Source of the DNA: Triops longicaudatus | Lineage: Eukaryota; Arthropoda; Branchiopoda; Notostraca; Triopsidae | DNA: 64,000 nt | Direction: 5' to 3' | Assembly: GCA_022885665.1 (NCBI GenBank) | Contig: JAGQDJ010000086.1 | Span: 62,001 to 126,000 of the forward strand | Shown: positions 10,208-23,612 of the stretch, one piece after another | Layout: each line of letters starts with the position of its first letter | How positions within the stretch are numbered: the stretch's first letter is position 1 | Made by a program: the position numbers and the translations under genes | Notes under the pieces: model-generated | The model's input: the letters and a program-made list of their open reading frames with translations, nothing else | Told to the model about the DNA's origin: nothing | The model's database searches: none

Positions 10208-10444
10208 CTTAAGAAATTTTAGGGCTTTAACAAGCTTGTTTTTGGCAAATGCCCTGCCCGGACTGATTTGTCCAAGGCAGGGGGCCTCAATTTAAAGTCC
10301 ACCGTCGAGCACCGGGTTCTGCAAACATCGCAGAAACGCAGGCCGAGGACAGAAAGGGATATCACGTAAATATGGGTCAGCACAGGACATCCCGTGCTCA
10401 TCCAATAAACGGGAAAAACGGCACTAAAGGAGAAACAAAAGTAC
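10208..10444. repeat. Direct repeat copy 1 flanking a gag-protease relic (possible LTR)
   Basis: Shares CTTRAGAAATTTTAGGG, TTTAACAAGCTT, GGCAGGGGGCCTCAA and GACATCCCGTGCT blocks, in order, with 12493-12660. This copy has about 70 extra bases in the middle. In the minus-strand orientation of the gag-protease relic it is the 3' copy. Confidence 0.6.
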
Positions 10445-12493
10445 ATTGTTTTCCTCACAATCAGTAGTTCTTAATTCGGAAAACGCTTTCTCTATGGTAG
10501 CTGATTCCTCATGTATCTCCTTTTGCAATTGATCATTAGTTTCATCAATAACTTCAACTAGGTCAGCGGTTTCTCCCTCTTGAAGGCTTCGCCTAGCGCA
10601 ATTGTTCTCGTCGGCTACCGCTAAAGCCGGTTCCCCTTCCAAATCCGCAAGGGCGCGAATATATAAAGGTCGTGTTCCAATGTTAACTAGTTTAGGACCT
10701 TCAGGCCCATACTCAAAGGTTACTGTATCTAATTATTTCAACAAATCATTCTTGATTATTAGTTCTACTGTATCTTGTATCGATTACTGTAGCTTTAGCA
10801 CTAACTTCTTTTTCTAAAAGCGTCAAAGTAATAGTTAACTCACCTAGGACCTTAATTGAGACCCCGTTTGCTGCAAGAATATCTGGGCCTTCCCAAGGCT
10901 CTTCGCTAACCCATTATCTTTAACCCAAGCTTCAAATAATACACTTAAAGCTGCACTTGTATCCAACAGGGCCAAAGTCTCTATTATTACATTTGACTGT
11001 CTCTCGAATTAATTTTGAACAATCTATCAAAAGCAAGGGTATTACCACGAGTGCAGGGCAGTTCCCTACTTCCTCTAGCTATGCTCTTGGGGTCTCACTT
11101 CCCTGCGTAGGGGCAAACCTAACTCTGTTCCCTTGTTTCACTGAAGGACTTCAAGAACACGGCCTAAATTCGCGTGGTTCTTAACTATAACTATTGTCTC
11201 TTCGTGAAAAACCCCATTGGGTGGTTCGAGCGGTACGACCCATCTCTCCTTGAAACATCCCGACCGTTAGCTGGTCCTCTACGGGGATTCATACAAACAC
11301 GGGCTGTGGCCTCCTCTGCCGCATGCATGGTAGATGGGCTGGGCGTCTTGCGAACGTGTGAAAGAGGGTGAAGGGTGGCGATTTTACCCTTTGTTAGGAG
11401 ATTTTGGAGTAATCCACACAGTTGCCTAGTAAATTCCGCCATCTGTGTGGTGAGCTGAGAAATTTCACTGGGAGAGAGAACGCAGACTTCTTTCTGAGGG
11501 CGGCTGGCTCCTCATCCTCGGTATCACTTGTAGCGGGCTATTTAGTGGTGTATCGCGCCCAACGAGACTGGCGCGCCCTCTCTAGAGCATAGGCTATGGC
11601 CGGAGCGTCCTTAGTGAATTGATCGTCCGTTTTTACTATGTTTAAGTTTAATTTTTCGGTAATACTTGGTTTTAGACCATGGCTTAGGTGCTCAATTCGA
11701 TCCTATCCGGGCATGTTCGGATCGCTCTGGTCACAGAGGTCGAGAACAGCGTAGCAACAGTCCTCCACAGTTTCTTCTGGCACTGGTACCTTCAACGCGC
11801 TTTATCCGTTAAGTAGCGGCATCCATCCAAGCGGATGAATCGCTGGTGGAAATAGACCACAAACTCTGATCAGGTGGAGGCTGGATTGTCCTCCTCTTGT
11901 ATTGGCGGTCGAACCCGCTTCTCGCGGACCCAGTTAAGTGTGTTGAAACGGTTATCATCTTCTGCCATCCATTATAGTTTGACACGACCTCATAATTCCG
12001 GAGCCATACCTGAGGACACCCCGGAATATTCTTTTGGTCCGCGTGGGCGTCTGATTCGCTACAAAGAATCCGCACGTTGGGACTCATCGTGGTTAGGGCA
12101 AGAGATATGGGTTGTTCAGGTGAGGTGTCGTTTAGTTGGTAAAGTGACCCTCCGAAAAGGTTGTTGCAGGATAGGGTCACGTTGGTATCGCCAAATGCGT
12201 GAACGTTTACGGGCTCTCGAGGAAGAAACACGGGTTATTGAGGCGTAATCGCCTGTTGTTGGTGAGCTGACACAGGTGGCTAGTAGGTTGAGGACGAAGG
12301 GCGAGTAGAAGCTTGTAGCTGTTGTACTGGCGCTGGTTGGTACGCTGTAGGAGTCGCGAGTTAGGAGGGGCGAGGGGCTGACCTGGTGGTTGAATGCCGC
12401 GGGTTGAGGTACTGGATGAGCGGGTGGCGCTGCTGGGTTTGCGGGGTTACCTATACATTCTTGGGCTTCAGCCAAGGCGTTGGAAAGGAACAC
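10424..12493 (-). pseudogene. Broken gag-protease region of a retroelement
   Basis: Minus-strand frames lie between two direct repeats. The N-terminal part (12493-12116) is proline-rich (AAPPAHPVPQPAAF). A capsid-like helical stretch near 11800-11560 reads VPEETVEDCCYAVLDLCD, then a TAG at 11705-11703, then DRIEHLSHGLKPSITEKLNL. Near 10975-10938 the frame reads ALLDTSAALSVL, the active-site style of retroelement aspartic proteases (usual core DTG or DSG). The frame shifts and stops several times, so it cannot encode a whole protein. No reverse transcriptase or integrase is seen. Most likely a Gypsy-type element remnant. Confidence 0.65.
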
Positions 12494-12660
12494 TTGAGAA
12501 ATTTTAGGGTTTTAACAAGCTTATATTTGGCAATGTCATGCCCGCACTGATTTGTTCAAGGCAGGGGGCCTCAATGTGAAGGCCGACGGTCAGCGCAGGA
12601 CATCCCGTGCTGACCCAACAAACAGGAAAAAATGGCACTAAAGAAGGAACAAAAGAACAC
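12493..12660. repeat. Direct repeat copy 2 flanking a gag-protease relic (possible LTR)
   Basis: The partner of 10208-10444, lacking its central segment. The gag-like frame begins directly at its edge, which leaves no room for a usual leader. The pair could therefore be diverged LTR ends or internal duplications. Confidence 0.55.
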
Positions 12661-15600
12661 TTGGAATATTTCTCACGTAACAGTATTGTTAACCTGGATC
12701 AATTCGATGCTGTTAAGCACTTCCATTAAATAAAACTTATGTTAAGAGCGATCCAGGCATGGCTTCAGCAATTCCTGACAGGGGGACATTCATTGCTGTG
12801 CATTCTTGAAGTAAGCTTTTAGAAAGAACGCTTGCGTTAATTAAGTGCGTAAATAACACTCACTCATGAAATAATGATTTCAGAACCAACAGTCGTAAAT
12901 AAGCTCAGTGACGTGCACTAGAGGCGCTGTTGGCAGTTGGTAGACACGTTTGAGTGATCTTGAAGAGAATTAAGCTTGGTGGCCTTACTCGATAAATTAT
13001 GTTATTGAATAAAAACAAATATAATTAAGAAACGTTTACATAAAGACTGACATGTGAAAAATGCGACGAACAGCTCACAAACTGATAGCTCTGTAAACAA
13101 GCTTCATGACAGATTCTACAGTAGAGCAATCATACTTATATTTTCTGCTGTTGAGTTAAATTTTCCCTGAGTTACACTTTTTGCTGTTGTAACAGAGTTT
13201 GACAAAAAAATGCACAAAATTGTGCTAATTAACCCTAAAGAGTTTATGATGCGTACACGTATCTTAAAGGGTGTTAAGAAAGTCCCAATGCACATGCATT
13301 CTTTTGCTTTATAAAAATATAATGTTATTGTCGCGTTATTGTCGCAAAAATACGCCCCTAGAAGGCCTAAGACAGGTTTCAATACAATTGTAGAGCAGCA
13401 ACCTTGAACATCGCCCTTGACCAAAGGAAAGAAATCGCGAACTACGGCAACGACGCATGACGTAACTTGTTTTGAAGCTCAAAAATAACAGGTGTGGATA
13501 AAAGACCCTCAAATAGAAGGGACAATTATGTTTTACCTGATTCAAGCACATTAAGCGTCTTTGGAACGTTATGACGAAAATACTATACATGTACTGTACA
13601 GTACTGTGTAGATGGGAGCATCGCGTTGGGGGTGGGGGTGCACTCAAATGCCGATTTGGTAAAAAAAAAAAAAACGATCGTACTCAAGTCGGTAAAGTCG
13701 TCACGTACAGTCGGTATACTTAAGGGCTCCACTCCCCAAATGAAAGCCCCTTCGCGACACCCGTGTGTATGGAACCACTCTTGTATTGTAATTTTGTGAT
13801 GTTTGAAAACTAAACCTTTACTATCGTTTTCTACAGGCTCTACTGCTTAATTTTAGTACTACCTACTTGCTCCTCCTAGGATCTACTACTCTAAGGTTTC
13901 TACTACCATCTTAACACGTGTTAACGAGCGAAATAAAACGTGCCACTTTTTTTCGATAACACGCTCCTGTGATTAATAAACACAGCCTACATTGCCAAAT
14001 ACATTTTTTTTTTCAAGTAAACATACCGAGGCGTTCAAAAATATCAATGAATTATGTTATTAAACAAGATCAAAATTCCCGTGAAGTTCTTAAGAAGACT
14101 GGGACGCGTAACAGTTCCAAAATTGTCACCTGTGTAAACAAGCGTCATTAGACTGCAATATCGCTGTCGTCCTTCGGTCTATGTTTTTGCAATAGTTACT
14201 GAATTTGCCAAAAACGAATAAATCTGTTACATTATTTATTATACGTACACGCACTGTGTAATCCTTCTTCTGCATGTTCAGGACAGTATTTGTGTGACTG
14301 AATAGTTATACGCTGGTAATAACCAACTTTACAAGATTTTATTTCTTGAGAATAACACAGTAACCGCGTTCTTCGGTAGGCTATTTCTTACTTTTCATAT
14401 CATTCCTACAGAGGTGTAATAGTCAGTAAAAAGCAGCTTCCCTCATTAAGCAAATGCCAATCGACAAAGTACATTTTCACCCCTCGTTTCCAAGGTTTCA
14501 AGGAAGAGTGCGGTTAAGGGGGGCAAAGTATGGCTTACAGTCTACAGGAGAACTTAAATTATTCTTTCTGCGTGCCTAGGCCTAACTCTGAGAGGTCTCA
14601 TCCATCATGTGCTAATAATAACTTCGTATCCCCTGGCCTCTCGTTGTCCTTTGGCCTTAAATACGTCTTGCTTTTTGAATTAACAGTCGGAAGAACGAAA
14701 AACTTATGCATGGGTGGGCTGACTTGCTAATCACACGCGTTGACAAACCACAAACAATGCCTTACGACACCCATTTACAGTGAAAATTACGCTGCCGTAT
14801 TACTTTTTTAAAATTTCCTCTTTCGTTCTGTTTTCTTTCTTGTGTGTGTGTGTACGTGTTTTGGTGTCTTGTTATGATTTCTCTTACAAAGTGGAAGATG
14901 ATCTTTCCAAACGAGCGAAACGACTCCTTTTTTCTCTCTTTTTTTCTCTCTTGCTTTGTGGTTAAGGTTACAGCGTGTATGACTAATGAGCTGACCGGAA
15001 TAGCCAACTTTTTCATGCTTACATGTATTTTAACAAAAGAAGAAAGAGAAAAAGAAAAGATAAAAAAGGGCAGAGCAAGCACCTAAGTAGTAAAATATAT
15101 ATCCACGGCCCCTTGCTAATGACAAATGACGATAACGATGTCTGACCCTTATAGCTTCCATGAGTCTGTATATGCATTCCTTCACTTGCAGTAAAAAAGC
15201 TGGGAGTTCCACATTTGTTTCTTTCTCTCTGTATCGTCCTCAGAACATATCTTGGCACAAAGACGAGCCAAGAAGACGAAAGACGGTGTTTTGCTGCTTG
15301 CGCAGCTTCCCAACGCGCATTTAGGAGAAAAGTTCTTCCATCTGGAAAAGTGATTCGAACAGTTGAGAGTAGCAAAGTAATAATGATTCTTGGACCCAAA
15401 GTGACGATAGATGAAAGTCTACCAGCCAAGAGACAGTTACTAACTTAGGCATATTTGTAATTATGTGTTTCTGATATGTCTTAACCTGAAACAAGGTAAC
15501 TTCTAACTCGCGCGACTCTTAAACAGGGCAACAGCGCAACAATGAAAAAGGTGAAGGGGATGGCCGTCTTGGTCTTGAATAACCCAACAAGCACTCTCGC

Positions 15601-17716
15601 CTTTGATCTTCGTGAACAGCAAACGATACACCAAAAGTGTTTGAGAAAGCTGCGTACTGATGTTCCTCCGCACTTTTTTTCGAAAAGTTCTAATACAAAA
15701 GACTACAAGAAAAAAGTGTTTTAAAGGCACTATCTTTTTTTTTTTTTTTTTTTTTTGAAGGACTGATATTAAACATGAAATATGTGTTGACAATTTTAAA
15801 GCTACTGTTTGATTTTTTCCATTGTGTAGGGAAATTAATGTCTATAATAATAAAAATAGACAAATTGAAATTTTTGAAACACCGAGCTTAAGTTCCACCC
15901 AAAATTTCGTATTTCTTATAGTTCAAAGTTTTAAAATTTGTCGAATTAAGTTAGCTATACTACCAATACAAAAAAAACGAAAGAAGTAGGCGAAGTTTCT
16001 TTTAAGAAGACGAAACCTCCGTACTGCAGACATCGGAAACTCACAAGGGTCAAATTTTCTACTCTTCGCTCACACCTAACGACTTAATGTAACCTTATCG
16101 GAAGCTGCTAAACTCAACTTTGTGAAAAAAACGTCTTCATAACAGACCTGAGTGAAATTCAAGTCAGCTTTTGTGAATTGTCTTGCATACGTTCAATTGC
16201 ATTTTATTCAACTTGTGCCTCTACTGTTAGTATTAATTGAAACGAGCTATAAAACTGTTCACTTTTCAAAAAAGTTACCCAAGAAATCTTCACGCAAAAG
16301 AAAACTGTTTTGAAGAGTTCTCGAGCCTGAAATATAAAAAAAAAGAACTTATGCAGAAGAAACATGGCTTTCAAACTGTGCACATGCGTATCTCACTTTT
16401 CCGCCACGATGTCCGCTTGTAAAAGGTCATGAAACAGGAAACATTTTTTATGTGACATGTTTTTACTGATTTTGACGTTGGAAACTCGGATACGATTCAG
16501 TTTGACTTGACATACAACTTTCGTTTCAAAATAACTTGACTTCAGACTTTTATTTTCCAAGTGTATATTAACTGTATGCTTGAAACGTTACAGTAGTGAA
16601 TAAAAAACTTTAGTAGCATGTCCCTTAAGCTAGCTTAGGGTCCTGAACGCAAATTTGAAGGTAAAATTTTCAGATTTCCACAGATTTGTTTACCACTGTT
16701 ACTTTTTCCCAAGGTTTTCTTTTTTAATTGCAACACTATGGATAATATTGGCAGTGGCACCCAGACCAAAAATTGGCCAAAAAATCCATTTGTTTCTCAC
16801 ACAAACTGGAGTACTTAGAAATAGATTTAAAAATTTTATGAGTAAAAATTTATATTTTACAAATAATTGCTGAGAAAAAGCGCTGTGACCAGTTAGTGTT
16901 AACATGTTAGAGGATTGTAAGATATTGAACTGTTCAGCTGCAAGTTTTCTGCCAATTTTCAGATACTTGTTAAAAGTATGTTAAGAACCAATTCTGCATT
17001 AAATGCAGCAAAGTTTAAGTGTAAAAATATACACAAACTCTTCAGAAATTCTTTGCAGAAACTATATAACGTACATTTGAATACAAGCTTTCATATTGGT
17101 CGCACAGATTATCGCCATAAATCATAAAATCAAGAACCCAATATCAAATCCGATAAGGGCACATAAGCATTTACACGTAGCGGTTTTCAAGACAAGACGT
17201 TGTTAGTCACATTGCGTTTTGGAGTAGATCTTCATTAAAAAGCTGGTAAGCTATGCAGTCGCCGAGAGAAAGAGACCCTCAGCCAGGACGAGAGGGGAGG
17301 CCTTTAAGCAAATTAGCATGTGAGAGATGCCCTCGAGGGCGTTTGGGTTGACTACGGGGGTTGAACGGAGGATTAAATAAAAGGGGAGTAGATAAGGTAA
17401 GGCAAGGCTGTTTGCGGGCGACAAGCGAAAAAGGAACCCCCGAAACACCATTTCCAATCTTCCATTTCCGTCTCTCTCTTCTCTTGCTTCCCTTCTCACA
17501 TTTTTATGTCTCCCCCTGGAAGTGACCCTGCCTTTGCACCCTTGCGTCCACAGCAGGAGATGGATGACGAAAAACATACATAATTTTCTTTAATTTTTCC
17601 ATTTTCCTTTTTTGAACACAAGACTTCTTGAGTATATCTGTGCTTTGATACAAATCAAGTTGTTTATTCTCTAAAACATGAAGCATTTCCCCCGTTTTTA
17701 AGCACTTATAGCGATC
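12661..17716. other. Gene-poor intergenic tract
   Basis: AT-rich sequence with only short, compositionally biased frames. A perfect 14-bp palindrome GTACTGTACAGTAC lies at 13591-13604. A near-CTCF motif CACTAGAGGCGCTGTTGGC lies at 12916-12934. Poly(T) runs occur near 15730-15756. I find no exon that I can defend. Confidence 0.45.
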
Positions 17717-17940
17717 TCTTAAACCAGTGGTGCCCAGCCTACGGCCCGTGGGCCATATCCGGCCCGCGAAGGTGCCTCATACGGCCTGCTCATTTATACC
17801 GCTCATGTATATCACTGCATAATTTCATTTTTAACGTCGGTATGATTCTGGCGAAACCGGAACATTCAGGCCCGCGAGATTTTATATCATGTCGCGTGCG
17901 GCACTCGGGTGAAAAAAGGTTGGGCACCACTGTTTTAAAC
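17717..17940. mobile_element. hAT-like MITE with 8-bp TSD
   Basis: The element (17725-17932, 208 bp) begins CAGTGGTGCCCAGCCT and ends AGGTTGGGCACCACTG, inverted repeats differing at one base. Flanks are TCTTAAAC and TTTTAAAC (7 of 8 identical). The CGGCCCGTGGGCC words just inside the end are typical of short hAT families in animals. No coding capacity. Confidence 0.88.
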
Positions 17941-17949
17941 AAACAACGT

Positions 17950-18790
17950 CAACCTAATTTAAACCTAGTCTTACCAACAAAAATTAAACTCGGCATACCT
18001 TAAGCTAGCCTAACTTAACTTAAACTAAGCAACGTAACCTTCGTGCACAGAGCTGTGTTCAGACCCGATCGCTTTCTGAAAGACATACATTGTTTTAAAA
18101 GTTTTGAAAACTTATTTTTGCTCATCAATCGCAAAATTCTAGCGACTTCGCTCGATTTTCTACTACTTGCTCGGTTTTACCTCGTCTTGCGAGGATTACA
18201 CCCTTAAAAGTTCAATGTTAGTATATTATGGTCCTTGACTTATGGTATGACTTTTAGTTTTAAATCTCGTACTAAGATTATGTGTATTGAGCTCGATGCG
18301 TGTGGATATACAAAACTCACGATGGTGACTGTGTTGACGCTCAACTCCCTCTCTTCCCTCTGACCTTACCTAACTTAACCTCTCAGCTGGCATACCTGCC
18401 CTCGAGGCCACGTTCCAACTGAGGGCATGTAGATGACGTCATACCAACTTACGCTTTTCCCAGGCTGTGAAGCATTTTTCTTAAACAGGGCAAATTATTC
18501 AAAATTGAGTAAAAGGGATATTTTTTGGAACAATAACAAACTCAAGGTCACATTGTACTCATATTGGGTAAAAAAGGCCTTCTAATAAAGTACTACACAT
18601 TTTTGTATAAAAAAATGAGAGACACTGACCTGACCTATTTAACCTAAACCTATTTTTTTAAGCTAAACTAATTGAACCTTACCTAGTTCAATGTAACCCA
18701 GCCTAATGTAACTTAACATAACGTAAACTTCATTTCACTAAGTCTAGCCTAACTTAACCTAATCGAGTTCAATTTCTTTTACTTAACCTT
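17950..18790 (-). repeat. Degenerate TTAGGT-type blocks (C-rich on plus strand)
   Basis: Two clusters (about 17950-18030 and 18365-18790) of CCTAAC/CTTAAC words, separated by unremarkable AT-rich sequence. Confidence 0.55.
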
Positions 18791-18918
18791 AAGCAAGAAT
18801 TACTCAAAAGACCCCAAAGTAGCTTAGCTTATTTATGTTAAGCTATTTACTTATATAATTACCGGTTTTTCGCACTAAAACACACCAAACTGAGAAACGT
18901 TGCAAGTGTATCGGAGCA

Positions 18919-18941
18919 CAGTAAAATTTGGTATAACGAAC
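18919..18941. mobile_element. Possible pogo/Tigger-like terminal remnant
   Basis: CAGTAAAATTTGGTATAACG resembles the CAGTNAAANNNNNNTATAACG ends of pogo-type elements. A related end, CAGTAAAATCTCCTTGTAAC, lies at 31453. No partner inverted repeat or TSD was found, so these may be chance or solo remnants. Confidence 0.25.
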
Positions 18942-19238
18942 AAAGTGAAAACGGGTAAAACTGTGCAGCATATCCCAAAGTTTTTTTTTTTTTTATATAT
19001 ATCAGCTCTCACCTGTAGTCGATTTTTCAACATAAAGGCTTCTTTATGACTGTTGGAAGAAAAAAACACTAATCATAAATGACTAGCTTTACTGTACAAT
19101 ACACAACAACGATGAAAAGCTATTGGCATAACTACTCATTTACCGCTTTTAATTTTCGCACTCTTCCATGGGTCATATGGAACGGCTCAAAGCGCTTCCG
19201 ATTCCAATCCAGCCGTTACGCTCAAGTTTTAAGTGGAT

Positions 19239-19446
19239 ATGGCTCGCGAGCTGCGAACAGCTACATCCCCCTTCTCTGCCAACGGCCACGGTTCCTTGAT
19301 CTGCTTGGTCTCAGTCCCACGCTTCCTTGTTCTTGCCCCGGGTTCCCGCTTCCTTTACCCGCCTGCACCAACGCCAGCCGGCATCGAACGTTTGGATCGC
19401 AGTTCACTGGAAAGCGTCGTGCTGGAAAGACGTGCGGCTTGGTGTG
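19239..19446 (+). CDS. Candidate coding exon, unrecognised
   Basis: In a CpG- and C-rich stretch unlike its AT-rich surroundings, an open frame starts at ATG 19239 (MARELRTATSPFSANGHG) and reads later APTPAGIERLDRSSLESVVL. It ends exactly at a good GTGAGC donor at 19447 (phase 1). Upstream AGs at about 19313 and 19378 could instead act as acceptors. The tail looks like a real helix. I do not recognise a family and no partner exon is identified, so this could be a first exon of an unseen gene or a chance frame. Confidence 0.3.
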
Positions 19447-19449
19447 GTG

Positions 19450-22400
19450 AGCTCCTGGGTCCGGTTTTTTCTCTCTCCCCTCCCTTCCTTTTGAACATTA
19501 GGGACAAGTGAGAAAAAGCATTGAAATACTGTGTTGTTCTTCCCTTGTACCTACCCGTCTTGCACGGGGGTGTATGAGCTTCAGTGGCAAAGCAGTTATT
19601 CAATCTTTAGTGAGTGAGACTGCGTTCCATATCGTTTTAAGAAATTTGACAAAAAAGAATTTAAAAGTTTCTTTTTTCGTGTGCGTGTGCGGTTCCTTCC
19701 TGCAGCTGTTTATTAGTGTGCGTGTGTCTGGGTGCACAGTGGTTCCTGGAGGAGAAACTTTCTTTTAATCCATTTCTCCCCAAGTTTCAATCATCCTGTC
19801 ATTGTTGTGTGGTGCAGAATTTGTTTGAAGCTTATATTACGCGTATGAAAATAAGTACTTTGTTTGGTCACTTGCGAAGCGTTGTTCAAAGCGTGGTCAA
19901 GCTAATACGTGGTGTGTAGCGTCGTTCGGCATCGCTTTAGTCGGATAACACGTCTTTCGGAAGCCGAAAGCTTTACCAACGTGCCACACACTCAAAAATT
20001 AAAAGCAAGCTTGGAATATTTCGCCACCCTGGACTGAGGATTCCCAAAGATCAAGGTACGGCAGCAGCAATTTCCGGTATCTTGGCCGTCAGCCAGACAA
20101 GAAAGAAGTTGTTCAACGGTTTTATTTGGTCAGCACGAAAAACGGCCGGATAAAACTGTCTCCACATGTGTTAGTCAGTGTCATTGACACATTAATTCGT
20201 TCCGTTTTAAAAGCCAGAAACGATAATTTGTGCTAATTTAAAAGCAGGAACCTTAGAAATAGATATTAGTCGTTAAAACGGTACTTTTCTGTTATAAATT
20301 TTCTCAGATCCCGTTTTTACTTGACCAAATTTACCCTAATCGGACACAATTTAATCTATGATGGCCTATGTAACCCCAGTGTGCGTACGCAGACTTTAAA
20401 GAAAATGGAAAATCCAAGTTAGGTTAGTTAAGTTGGGAAATTTATTGACACGTTTAATGCACATTCTAGAAGGTTAAAGCATTAAAAAATTGCCCTGCGT
20501 CTTTTGTTTAAATTAATATTAGCTTATGAGCTTATGGTAATCCTTTTATTTATTAGCTACTAGTGTTGAGCGAAGGTTAATTTATTTTTAAGTATTCTAA
20601 AAAATAAAAATGGAAAGAGCTTAGGCCGGTATCAAACTAGAAAAAAATCGAGGAAACAGGAAAGTATTGCTAAATCAAAGGTTCTACGATTTCAGTGACA
20701 AACAAGCTTTAAATCTGGGTGTTGACATGACACCGCGTTAATATGAAGCCATAGGTGACCTCTGTGTACAAATGAAGATTGATTAACTACCAACGTTGCC
20801 TATTAAACAATAAGAATGTGCCTTAACAGATAGCGAGGGTTAATTTTTTTTCTCACACAATACATTCTAAAACAAGAGTAAAGGCACCTAATCGGCAAGA
20901 AGTGAAGCGCTATGTATGGGCATGTGCAAAAGGAAAAAAAGCCTTAAAACTGTTGTGGGGCCAGAGTTAGTTAAAGCAACAAAGAATGTCAAGTGAACGA
21001 GGATCGAGGTCAAAATGGCTTCCGAGTAAAGAAAGAATTAGAGAGAGGGGGTAAATTGGAACTGTTCGAAACTTAGCAATTAACTATTAAACTGACTACC
21101 CTAAAGTATTCTTCCTAATCTGACGTAATTCACCCTAGCCTATCTAACCTTAAACTACCCGAGCTGTTGTGTACAAGGTGTGTTTTTGTAGATCAAGGGA
21201 AGGTTAATGGAAAGTTTAGTTAACTTAAGTTAGGTTAGGGTACATGCATTTTAATCTAGCATAACCTAACCTAAATTAATCATTTTAGTATGTTTAATGC
21301 ACGCAGAAAAGTTGACAGAAAGTTTAGTTAACTCTGGCAAATGTACTGAAACCCAACCCAGCTTAAGTTATCTCAGTTAACCCAACTTTGACTTTTGCTT
21401 ACATGTATGTATGTAAATTTAAAAGTAAAGTTAGGTTACTTAAGCCTGTGTTGCAGGCAGTTGAGAGCAAAAAAAAAACTGAGTCAGGATAAGTACTCTA
21501 AATTGAACTGACGTTGTAAAATATTATTTTCTCTTCAGCCTTTGAGGAAAGGACGAGCATTTTCCCAGAGTATGAGCCCGTAATCCGACCATGTAAAACG
21601 CCCCCATTTTGTAGCTTTTCACGGTGGATGCAGATGCTTTCGTCATGAACTATTGAGATGATCCAAGACACAAAAAGAAATGAAGCCTGCCTTTTTTGTT
21701 CTTGACGGGGGTTAAGGGGGGGCGGAAGGATGTAAGCATCCTTGCGCGAAAGAGAAAAAAGTTAGGAGTGGCTCACGAGGGTGGGTGGTAAGGAGGCAAG
21801 AATAATGTTGTTTAGTTCCATTTGCGGTCACAAAAAAGTTTGTGATTGACCATTTTCTGTTTAATGACTATTTTTAGCCTTCTTTCAGAGTTAGGGAGAA
21901 GGGGGGCGAGGGTGCGTGATTTCCACGCTGTTGGCTGTAATTAAGCCGGCCATTAATCCAAGTTGAGCCTGAGCAAGGAGGAGGACGTGCGGGTGCAAAC
22001 TAATGGACTTCACACAACTAGAAATACATACTAAACGAAAAGAAGAAAAAAAAAATCCCTTCTTCCGCCTGTCAACTTGCGAGCCGATCATGGGCCATCT
22101 TGAACTCGCGCTTCGAGGCGAATAGATAGATTTAGTGAATGTATTACGATCACGACAGCACACTTGTAAAAAATAAGAAAAAAAAAAGAAAAAACAACAA
22201 CAAAAAAAGTAACTTTTTGCCGAAGACTTCTTGGAGTACTTAGCGAGAAACAATCCAAAGACGGAAATTGGGTGGGAATATGCCCAGTAAAAGTTACGAA
22301 ACACATAAAGTGTAGTTAAAGTGAATACTGTAGTTGAAAACTAAGTACTGGCGTGGTTTTCATTCTTAGGAAGAAAAATTGGTTAAGTAGTCGCAAATTT

Positions 22401-23612
22401 GCAAAAAAAATGTAGAATTTACTCATTAGTATGCAAGTAATAAATTGCACGTAAAAAACATGATTATTTGGTAAGGGTGCGAAGTGGTACGATATGCTAG
22501 CCAGTTCTAGTACCAATAGATACATTCTAGTGTGGCCTCATTACTGAAAACCTAGCTGTGTGGTCACAGCTTTCGCAAGGCACCGTTTTCACTTGTTAGC
22601 TAAGCCCCGTTCAGTCTATTCGCGGAACGAAATATTCCGGAGAAATCTGCGCTGGTCTAAATGCAAAGTAATAATGAAACGTTCGCTTGGCTGCACGGTC
22701 TCTCGCCATGCGAGCTTACCCTCACGTCGAGGTTCGCTTAGCCTCGGAGCCAGCCCCCCCGCGCTTCGAAAAATTCATTGTTGCCCACAGCCTAACCGTC
22801 CTCTGAGTAGCTCAGGCAAGAGAGGAACATTTTCAATGTTGACGCTAATGGCTTGTGTGCGTTGAATAGGAGGTTGTTCCTGTGCGGCGTGGTATTTTTG
22901 ACGAAAGTATAGTACACAAAAGCGTAGAAATAACAATAGGGGTATACACGAAATGGGGAAAAGGTGACAATTGACGAAAGAAAAGTTATTTTGCGAGGCA
23001 GAAAGCGTGTAAAGTTGGATAGCTAAACACGACAAGATAGCTGCTTCTGAACTTAAAGAGCACGATGAAGTGAAGGCCCTGGTGTACACAATTTCCATGA
23101 TTTTGTAAAAATAAAAGATAGGGACATCACCACCTCAGCGGACGTAGGTCTGTAGGTACTGTTAACAGAGGCCAATATTAGACCAATAACAGAGGGCGAA
23201 CGAAGTCGAATAGAACTTCTAGATAGAGATACACCACAATACGGACCTAAAACATCTTAAAAATTCGAACATTATACCACAAAAGGCACGTAGCAGATTT
23301 CACGATCCTCTTTACTTTAAAATAAACAAATCAGAACTACTACACTAGTTTGCCCGATTTTCATTTCCCGTATAACAAAAAGTAGCAACATTTCAAGCAT
23401 AATTTGTAAAATTAATAAAAGCTGATTTGAAAAAAGCTCTATCATGGGTATCGGTAGATATCTCAACTCTAATGGCGTTTTCATTTGGCTCCTCTCGAGC
23501 ACTCTTTTTCAACTCGGGGCAGTTGAGACCCTTTCCCTTGAGCCACTGCGATCGGAAGTTACTCTAAGTGACACTTTTCATTGGGAATCTCGCTCTGTTT
23601 TGAGCGAAAAAC
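19450..23612. other. Gene-poor intergenic tract
   Basis: Mostly AT-rich sequence with TTAGGT-type words at 20410-20440 and 21080-21450 in mixed orientation. A somewhat CpG-richer patch at 22560-22860 has only short frames without family resemblance. No gene is supported. Confidence 0.4.
21080..21450. repeat. Degenerate TTAGGT-type block, mixed orientation
   Basis: TTAAGTTAGGTTAGGG-type words and their reverse complements alternate within about 370 bases. Confidence 0.5.
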
